From positions 204,223 to 268,222 of the forward strand of contig NZ_MRST01000019.1 of assembly GCF_001902145.1 (NCBI RefSeq): 64,000 bases of DNA, given 5' to 3'. The DNA comes from Pseudomonas fluorescens. Lineage in GTDB: Bacteria; Pseudomonadota; Gammaproteobacteria; Pseudomonadales; Pseudomonadaceae. The notes below the pieces were generated by a model. The model had not been told where the DNA came from. It saw nothing but the letters and a program-made list of their open reading frames with translations, and searched no databases. Positions 58,799 through 64,000 of the stretch are shown here, piece by piece; within the stretch, counting starts at the first letter, position 1; each line of letters opens with the position of its first letter. The translations under genes were made by a program, and so were the position numbers.

Positions 58799-60189
58799 CG
58801 CGTGGTCGCTCGCACCAGCAGTTGCTCCAGCAACTTCAGGCCCAGGTCGATTTCCGGGTAGCTGATTTCCAGGGACGGGGCCAGGGTGATCACGTTCTTG
58901 TAGTAACCGCCTACGTCGAGGATCAGCCCGAGCTTCTGGCCGTCTACCACCATGTCGCCTTTCATGCCTTCTTCGACCATGTAGTCCAGGGTCGCCTTGT
59001 CCGGGGTGAAGCCATCCGGCCCACAGATTTCGCAGCGCAGCGCCAGGCCCAGGCCATCGACGTCGCCGATGATCGGGAAGCGTTTCTGCAAGTCTTGCAG
59101 GCCTTCCAGGAAGTATTTGCCCTTGGCCATGACCATGGCGCCGTAGTCGACTTCGCTGGTCATCTTGAACATTTCCAGGCCCACCGCCGTGCCCAGCGGG
59201 TTGGAAGCGAAGGTGGAGTGGGTCGAACCTGGCGGGAACACCGTCGGGTTGATCAACTCTTCACGGGCCCAGATGCCGCCCAGTGGGTTGAGGCCATTGG
59301 TCAATGCCTTGCCGAACACGATCACGTCCGGTTGTACGTCGAAGTGCTCGATCGACCAGAGCTTACCGGTGCGGTAGAAGCCCATCTGGATTTCATCGGA
59401 CACCATCAGGATGCCGTGCTGGTCCAGTACGTGCTTGAGTTCGCGATAGAAGTTCATTGGCGGGATCACGTAGCCGCCGGTGCCCTGAATCGGCTCGACG
59501 TAGAAGGCCGCGTATTCGCACTGATTGGTTTTCGGGTCCCAGACACCGTTGTACTCGGTCTCGAACAAGCGGGCGAACTGCTGCACGCAGTGGCTGCCAT
59601 ATTCTTCCTTGGTCATGCCCTTCGGGCCACGGAAGTGGTACGGGAATGGAATGAAGTTGGCGCGCTCGCCGAAGTGGCCATAGCGACGACGATAGCGGAA
59701 GCTGGAAGTGATCGACGAGGCGCCGAGCGTGCGGCCGTGGTAGCCGCCTTCGAAGGCAAACATCAGGCTCTTGCCGTTGCTGGCGTTACGCACCACCTTC
59801 AGGGAGTCTTCAATCGATTGCGAACCGCCGACGTTGAAGTGCACACGACCGTCGAGGCCGAACTTGTTCTTGGCATCGACGGCGATCATTTCCGACAGCT
59901 CGATCTTGCCTTTGTGCAGGTACTGGCTGGCGATTTGCGGCAGGGTGTCGATCTGCTTTTTCAGCGCGTTGTTCAGGCGCGGGTTGGCATAGCCGAAGTT
60001 GACGGCCGAGTACCACATTTGCAGGTCGAGGTAGGCCTGGTCTTCGGTGTCCCACACATAGGAGCCTTCGCAGCGGCTGAAAATACGCGGCGGCTCGATG
60101 TAGTGAACGGTGTCGCCGTAGGAGCAGTACTTGGCTTCTTTATCCAGGAGAACCTGGTCTTCGGCGGTAGCAATACGGATATCAGACAT
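58795..60189 (-). CDS. class-III PLP-dependent aminotransferase
   Basis: The 464-residue enzyme shows fold-type I class-III features: FNVGGSQSIEDSLKVVRNASNGKSLMFAFEGGYHGRTLGASSIT, EPIQGTGGYVIPP, VSDEIQMGFYRTGKLWSIEHF and the Schiff-base Lys294 in VIFGKALTNGLNPLGG. It likely transaminates an omega-amino or beta-amino acid substrate with a keto acid. Its ATG overlaps the HAD stop by 8 bp. Gene neighbours (phosphatase, hydrolase, acyltransferase) suggest a small-molecule biosynthetic route rather than housekeeping. Confidence 0.88.
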   Translation of the reverse strand: MSDIRIATAEDQVLLDKEAKYCSYGDTVHYIEPPRIFSRCEGSYVWDTEDQAYLDLQMWYSAVNFGYANPRLNNALKKQIDTLPQIASQYLHKGKIELSEMIAVDAKNKFGLDGRVHFNVGGSQSIEDSLKVVRNASNGKSLMFAFEGGYHGRTLGASSITSSFRYRRRYGHFGERANFIPFPYHFRGPKGMTKEEYGSHCVQQFARLFETEYNGVWDPKTNQCEYAAFYVEPIQGTGGYVIPPMNFYRELKHVLDQHGILMVSDEIQMGFYRTGKLWSIEHFDVQPDVIVFGKALTNGLNPLGGIWAREELINPTVFPPGSTHSTFASNPLGTAVGLEMFKMTSEVDYGAMVMAKGKYFLEGLQDLQKRFPIIGDVDGLGLALRCEICGPDGFTPDKATLDYMVEEGMKGDMVVDGQKLGLILDVGGYYKNVITLAPSLEISYPEIDLGLKLLEQLLVRATTR

Positions 60190-60886
60190 GATGGAAGAGT
60201 TCCTGATTGTCAGAAGAGGTGTTGAAGGTGGTGGCGTTGGCGGCGATGCCTTGGGGCAGCTTGGCCAGTAACGCCGGCACTTGCGCAAAGGTGTCGAAGC
60301 GCGCATGAGGAATCTGGTGGGCGACGCAGTAGTCGGCGAGGCTGCCCTTGGCGAACACGAAGTCGGCGGTGGAGGCCACGCACATGTCGGACTTGCCATC
60401 GCCAATCACCAACACGCGCTTGTTGCGCGGCGTGGATTTGCACTTGCAGTTGCCGGCAGCGGCGCGGCAGGCATCGCTGGCATACGGGAAGTCGATGCGC
60501 CAGCTGTCCTGGTCGACCTGGCGCAGGCGGTTGGCGAGGATCGGCAACAGGGTCACGTAGTTGCGCGAGAGGATGCGGGCAATGCCCTGCTCGATGCCGT
60601 CGCTGACCACTTCGATGGAAGCACCCAGGCCCATGACGTGATCGACGAAATCCGGGAAGTCCGGGTCGATCTCGACGCTGTCGAAGTACGCCAGCAGTTC
60701 AGCCGGGGTCGCCTTGATCAGCGCCAGTTGGCGGCTCAGGCATTCGCGTGAACCGATGTGCCCATCCAGCCATTCCTGTTCGATGGTTTCCCACTCGGGG
60801 CCGGCGAAGCGTTGGAGGACGTTGTCGATGACATCGGTGGGAGTAATGGTCCCGTCGAAGTCACACACGATATGCCAGTTGATCAT
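60182..60886 (-). CDS. HAD-IB phosphatase (MtnX/phosphoserine phosphatase-like)
   Basis: The 234-residue HAD protein starts MINWHIVCDFDGTITPTDV with nucleophile Asp9 and acid/base Asp11. It has SIEVVSDGIEQGIARIL (motif II), a lysine motif and VLVIGDGKSDMCVASTADFVFAKG (motif IV). It resembles MtnX-like 2-hydroxy-3-keto-phosphate and phosphoserine phosphatases, but no methionine-salvage gene is nearby. AGGAAAGG precedes the ATG at 60886; the longer frame upstream lies in the promoter region. It is first in the operon. Confidence 0.88.
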   Translation of the reverse strand: MINWHIVCDFDGTITPTDVIDNVLQRFAGPEWETIEQEWLDGHIGSRECLSRQLALIKATPAELLAYFDSVEIDPDFPDFVDHVMGLGASIEVVSDGIEQGIARILSRNYVTLLPILANRLRQVDQDSWRIDFPYASDACRAAAGNCKCKSTPRNKRVLVIGDGKSDMCVASTADFVFAKGSLADYCVAHQIPHARFDTFAQVPALLAKLPQGIAANATTFNTSSDNQELFHHV

Positions 60887-60948
60887 CTGCCTTTCCTTTA
60901 GGTAAAGGGCCTTGGAGGAGCGCGCTGTATGCGCTTGCCAAGGGATAG

Positions 60949-60965
60949 AGCAGGGACTGTGCCAA
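60949..60965 (-). promoter_or_regulatory. sigma-54 promoter of the HAD-aminotransferase operon
   Basis: TTGGCACAGTCCCTGCT on the minus strand has GG-N10-GC spacing and the TGGCAC core, about 63 bp before the HAD start codon. Confidence 0.85.
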
Positions 60966-61026
60966 CTGACCAAAACCCCGCAGGGCTGGGGGCTGAGGCG
61001 AAATGCGCAGCGATAGGTGTCGCAGG

Positions 61027-61045
61027 AGCTACAATTTTTGTAGCT
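61027..61045. promoter_or_regulatory. candidate enhancer (regulator-binding) repeat
   Basis: AGCTACAATTTTTGTAGCT is a perfect 8-bp inverted repeat with a 3-bp spacer. A third GCTACAA half-site lies at 61047-61053. It is about 100 bp upstream of the predicted sigma-54 start, a typical NtrC-type site distance. Confidence 0.65.
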
Positions 61046-61127
61046 TGCTACAAACAACATGAGTGCTTGCGCAGGCGCGTCGGTTTGCGCGTTCATGCGC
61101 GCCTGCCCACCTTCAGGAAATATCCCC

Positions 61128-61898
61128 ATGTCCAAGCTCGCTGCTGCTGTATTCACCGGTTTACTTGGAGGGTGGGGCCTGTGCAGTGCCGCGTGGGCAG
61201 AGGGCATCACGGGCGACGTGGGCGCTGGTCTCAGCTATCAGCCCCACGACCCCAGCGGCAGCCGCTACGAAACCCGGCCTGTGCCGTACCTGGACCTGGA
61301 TTGGGGCGACGTCAGCCTGAGCACCGATGACGGCCTTACCTGGAGCGCCCTGGATACCCACGGCCTTACCGCTGGCCCCTATATCAACTACCTGCCGGGG
61401 CGTACCTCCAACGGCGAGTTGCAGGGCCTGCGCAACGTGTCGGACATGGCCGAAGTGGGCGGTTTCGTCCAATACGCCCCGGCCAATTTCTGGCGGGTTT
61501 ATGCGCAATTGGGCCAGGCCGTGGGCGGCGGGCATTCCCAGAGCGGCGCCCTGGGTAAAATCGGCGGCGAACTGGGTTACCCCGTGGGTGGCGGGATTAT
61601 CGGCAGCAATGGCCTGGTTGCGCATTTTGCCGATGCACGCCAGGCCAATACCTTCTTCGGTGTGGACGACAACGAAGCTGTCGCTTCAGGCTTGCGGCCT
61701 TATAACGCGAGTGGCGGCTTGCAGAATGTGACGCTGAGCCAAAGCTTCGCCTTCCCCCTGGCGTCCCACTGGGCACTGCTGACCAGCGCCAGCTGGGTAC
61801 GCCTGGCGGGGTCGGCGGCCAAGAGCAGCATCGTCAAGGAGGCAGGCCATGTGAATCAGGGCCAGGTGCAGACGGCGATCAGCTACACCTTCGACTGA
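61128..61898 (+). CDS. MipA/OmpV-family outer membrane protein
   Basis: The 256-residue protein has a signal peptide (MSKLAAAVFTGLLGGWGLCSAAWA) and a beta-barrel pattern ending in YTFD with a terminal aromatic. Motifs such as GAGLSYQPHDPSGSRYETRPVPYLDLDWGDVSLS and GLTAGPYINYLPGR match OmpV/MipA barrels, linked to murein synthesis scaffolding or solute entry. It is divergent from the HAD operon. The ATG at 61128 is preceded by AGGAAA. Confidence 0.8.
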   Translation: MSKLAAAVFTGLLGGWGLCSAAWAEGITGDVGAGLSYQPHDPSGSRYETRPVPYLDLDWGDVSLSTDDGLTWSALDTHGLTAGPYINYLPGRTSNGELQGLRNVSDMAEVGGFVQYAPANFWRVYAQLGQAVGGGHSQSGALGKIGGELGYPVGGGIIGSNGLVAHFADARQANTFFGVDDNEAVASGLRPYNASGGLQNVTLSQSFAFPLASHWALLTSASWVRLAGSAAKSSIVKEAGHVNQGQVQTAISYTFD

Positions 61899-61913
61899 AT
61901 CACCTGGGAGCAA

Positions 61914-62006
61914 AATGTGGGAGCGGGCTTGCTCGCGAAAGCAGTGTGTCAGTCACCCGATGCTTCACTGATCCACCGCATTCGCGAGCAAGCCCGCTCC
62001 CACATT
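61914..62006. repeat. REPIN (GTGGGAGCGGGC subtype)
   Basis: AATGTGGGAGCGGGCTTGCTC and its inverted copy lie between the convergent OmpV-like and transporter genes. Confidence 0.93.
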
Positions 62007-62031
62007 GAGCCTGTGTTTCATAGCACTATCT

Positions 62032-62436
62032 TCAGTGTTCTTCGCCCTCAGCCAACAGCGCGATACCCCCGATAATCACCACCACGCCCACCCAATGCAA
62101 CACGCTGATGTGCTCCCCCAACCCCAGCCAAGAGCCCAGCAGCACCGCCACAAACACCAGCGAACTCAGCGGAAACGCCAGGGACAAACTGCTACGCCGC
62201 AGGATCAGCATCCACACAAAAAACGCACCCAGATAGCTGGCAATCGCCGCCAGAATTCCCGGGTTGCGCGCCACGTCCGCCAGCCATTGCCAACTGAAGT
62301 CCATCGGCCCCAATTGATCGCCGGCCACCTTGGTGAACAACTGCCCGGCGCTTTCGGTGGCGATCAGCAGTGCCCATAGCACCAGGGTGCCAAGCCGCCC
62401 ATGCAACCAGCCTGTATCGATTGTCTGCGTCGTCAT
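62032..62436 (-). CDS. half-size DMT/EamA-type transporter subunit
   Basis: The 134-residue protein has four predicted membrane helices, including LVLWALLIATESAGQLFTKVAG, GILAAIASYLGAFFVWMLIL and WVGVVVIIGGIALLAE. It matches small multidrug resistance or single-EamA-domain proteins. It overlaps the next upstream gene by 4 bp. Two such overlapping genes often encode a heterodimer with opposite topology. Confidence 0.8.
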   Translation of the reverse strand: MTTQTIDTGWLHGRLGTLVLWALLIATESAGQLFTKVAGDQLGPMDFSWQWLADVARNPGILAAIASYLGAFFVWMLILRRSSLSLAFPLSSLVFVAVLLGSWLGLGEHISVLHWVGVVVIIGGIALLAEGEEH

Positions 62437-62813
62437 GCCTGGCTCCCCGCAATCGCCACCAACATTACGCCCAAGGTAATCACCAGCGTGCCCGCCCAAC
62501 GCCGGGGGCTGACGGTTTCCTTGAGCACTACCCTGCCCGCCAGTACCACCAGGCAATACGCCAATGCCGCCAGCGGAAACAACAGACTCAACGGTGCACG
62601 GGACAAGGCCTCGAGCCAGACGAAAAACTCAATCACATAGGCCCCGACGCCGGCCCACAACAGCGGCGCATTGAACACCTGGCCCCAGAAGGCACGCAGG
62701 CGAAAGCCGCCATCGAGCTGTGGCAAACGGTCTACGCCCAACTTGAAACACAACTGGCCAATCACATCGAGGACTATGGAAAACGCCAGTAACAACACCA
62801 CGGTCAGGGTCAC
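62433..62813 (-). CDS. half-size DMT/EamA-type transporter subunit
   Basis: The 126-residue protein has four helices: LTVVLLLAFSIVLDVIGQLCFKLGV, LLWAGVGAYVIEFFVWLEAL, SLLFPLAALAYCLVVLAGRVVL and WAGTLVITLGVMLVAIAG. The FFVWLEALSRAPLSLLFPLAAL segment aligns with the other half protein. It overlaps both neighbours (ATGA type), linking it to the arginase-like gene. Substrate unknown. Confidence 0.8.
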   Translation of the reverse strand: MTLTVVLLLAFSIVLDVIGQLCFKLGVDRLPQLDGGFRLRAFWGQVFNAPLLWAGVGAYVIEFFVWLEALSRAPLSLLFPLAALAYCLVVLAGRVVLKETVSPRRWAGTLVITLGVMLVAIAGSQA

Positions 62814-63742
62814 GGGAACAGCTCCTCAAACAGGTCGATCAAGGCTTCATTGGTTGCGGCGTTGCGCTGCAAGTCTTGCGGGCTCCAGCGCTCCGGTGGC
62901 GGCTGGTCGGACTTGGCTTCCCAGCGCTTGAACGCGTTGCTGAATGCCGGCGCAGCGAATTCCCCGCAAATGTCGATGCCGATGATGCGTTTACGCGCCG
63001 CCAGCGCCCGCAGGGCCTGGAGCAAATGGGCCAGGCGCATGCCGCCCTGGTCCCAGTTGGTGGCGGCGTCTTCACTGGCCAGCACATCTTTGTCGATGGT
63101 GATCCAGATCGCCTCGGTGGGCAGGCTGGCAATCATCTGGTCGAGGAAGGCGCCCCAGTCCAGGTCCGCCAGGTTGCGCCAATGCAGGTGGTTTTCCTGT
63201 TGCTGGTGGCCGGCGCCGTCCCCCACCCGGCCCCAGACCTTGGACGGCGGATGCTGCCAGGGAAACAACTGCAAACGCCCGCGCTTGAGGGCGCCAAGGT
63301 TGCCGCCGCGCAGTTGCGGGTTATGCAGGTCATCGCTGCACGGGCCAAGAGTGACGATGCGTTGGATCGCCGGCATCTTCAATGCCCGGTTGACCCACGA
63401 ACCGCAGTGCCGCTTGGGTGCAAAGCGCACCCAGTCGGGGTGGTTGTCGAAGTGGATCAGGCTGACAGGCTCTTTGAGGTCGGCCAAAAACGCCGGCGTA
63501 AGGTGGTGATAATCGCCGGAGCCGACAAACAGGATTTCCGGGCGCGCGTCACGGGGCCGTGGCCGTTGGGCCAGGCGCTCGACGAAACGCTTCCAGGTTT
63601 TTTCGGTGGACCACAAACGCAATTTCGGGCCCAGGTCCAGCAGGTCCAGGCGCGTGGCCAGACCGCTGGCCAACCGCCGGGCAATCGGTGCCTGGCCGGT
63701 GAGGCTGTGGTCAAGGTCAAGAATGTTCAAGGTAAGTTTCAC
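62810..63742 (-). CDS. arginase/UPF0489-superfamily protein
   Basis: The 310-residue protein has arginase-fold metal-binding pieces: NILDLDHSLTG near the start, IHFDNHPDW near 117 and WITIDKDVLASEDAATNWDQGG near 215. Agmatinase-like DxHxD is replaced by DNHPD. Ureohydrolases split guanidino compounds, histone-deacetylase-like relatives remove acyl groups; which applies here is unclear. A GTG start at 63742 is chosen from the family N-terminus. It is translated with the two half transporters. Confidence 0.72.
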   Translation of the reverse strand: MKLTLNILDLDHSLTGQAPIARRLASGLATRLDLLDLGPKLRLWSTEKTWKRFVERLAQRPRPRDARPEILFVGSGDYHHLTPAFLADLKEPVSLIHFDNHPDWVRFAPKRHCGSWVNRALKMPAIQRIVTLGPCSDDLHNPQLRGGNLGALKRGRLQLFPWQHPPSKVWGRVGDGAGHQQQENHLHWRNLADLDWGAFLDQMIASLPTEAIWITIDKDVLASEDAATNWDQGGMRLAHLLQALRALAARKRIIGIDICGEFAAPAFSNAFKRWEAKSDQPPPERWSPQDLQRNAATNEALIDLFEELFP

Positions 63743-63849
63743 CCCTAATGGCAGCGCCCAACCGCAGGCCGGTTGGGCTTTAGGGGGGTAATGCAAGGGA
63801 TGGGCCAGCGCTTGGATGAGCGCCATTTTTGCAAACAATGAGTATCAAG

Positions 63850-64000
63850 TGTGGGAGCTGGCTTGCCTGCGATACAACTTCGGCACGACGCTAAATCTGT
63901 GGCGAGGGAGCTTGCTCCCGTGACGATTAGACAGCCGACGCCTATCTACCTGACACACCACGATCAAACTGTGGGAGCGGGCTTGCTCGCGAAGGCGGCC
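63850..64000. repeat. REP elements at the right window edge
   Basis: GTGGGAGCTGGCTTGCCTGC at 63851-63870 lacks its partner. GGCGAGGGAGCTTGCTCCCG lies at 63901-63920, and GTGGGAGCGGGCTTGCTCGC at 63971-63990 is probably half of a REPIN continuing outside the window. Confidence 0.8.

Larger units (their letters stand above)
60887..61127. other. divergent promoter region of the HAD operon and the OmpV-like gene
   Basis: The 241-bp region holds a sigma-54 promoter for the minus-strand operon and an inverted repeat that could bind its regulator. It has no gene. Confidence 0.75.

Noticed and set aside
58822..60225. 467-codon plus-strand frame
   Set aside because: Antisense to the class-III aminotransferase gene, which has its PLP lysine and all motifs.

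Overview
The window is chromosomal DNA from a fluorescent pseudomonad, most likely of the Pseudomonas fluorescens group. The evidence is the recX-recA-cinA-[phage tail cluster]-mutS-fdxA-rsmZ arrangement, high GC with Pseudomonas-like codon use, many inverted REP pairs of the GTAGGAGCGAGCTTGCTCGCGAA type, and a run of housekeeping genes in Pseudomonas order (apbC-metG, nth, argG-motY-pyrC-rnt-peroxiredoxin-bfd-bfr-grxD, argF, glpFKRD, aatJQMP-aauSR). I see no tRNA, rRNA, CRISPR array, transposase or integrase.

Layout. (1) 98-3389: a LOG-family nucleotide hydrolase, then recX, recA (with a canonical LexA box) and a stand-alone CinA amidohydrolase domain, the last three on the minus strand. (2) 3471-17321: an R-type (contractile) tailocin read on the minus strand. 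It has a self-cleaving C1-type repressor, a regulatory leader, holin, baseplate V/W/J/I, tail fibre module, sheath, tube, an assembly chaperone with a -1 frameshift site, tape measure, U/X/D, GH19 endolysin and Rz/Rz1 spanins. It has no capsid, portal, terminase or integrase. (3) 17554-18406: a Panacea-domain gene overlapping a two-helix membrane protein gene, a candidate toxin-antitoxin or defence pair. (4) 18698-22157: mutS, fdxA and the Gac/Rsm regulatory RNA RsmZ with its GacA upstream box. rpoS, the usual neighbour of rsmZ, is absent; the sequence passes at a REP remnant to apbC.

(5) 22280-28360: apbC, metG, an orphan soluble RnfB, nth, a small acidic protein and an orphan LuxR-type response regulator. 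(6) 28975-40588: arginine and pyrimidine synthesis (argG, pyrC, argF), the flagellar T-ring protein MotY, RNase T, peroxiredoxin, an iron-store pair (bfd under a Fur box, and a bacterioferritin that has lost several ferroxidase ligands), a CGFS glutaredoxin, a molybdopterin oxidoreductase, an ABC ATPase and YbaK. (7) 40914-53371: the glycerol regulon glpFKRD, the acidic amino acid importer aatJQMP with its two-component system AauSR (AauR boxes and a sigma-54 promoter are visible), and glpM.

(8) 53524-60886 is the least understood part. Six minus-strand genes encode a HAD phosphatase, class-III aminotransferase, alpha/beta hydrolase, FemAB-like acyltransferase, sensor kinase and NtrC-type regulator. 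They lie behind a sigma-54 promoter with a perfect inverted repeat about 80 bp upstream of its -24 element. An OmpV/MipA-like outer-membrane protein gene is divergent. (9) 62032-63742: an arginase-superfamily protein with two overlapping half-size DMT-type transporters.

Functional links: DNA damage activates RecA, which should trigger cleavage of the tailocin repressor, so recA and the tailocin it induces are physically close. RsmZ links the fdxA side to the GacS/GacA network. glpFKRD and aat/aau are carbon and nitrogen uptake modules with their own regulators alongside.
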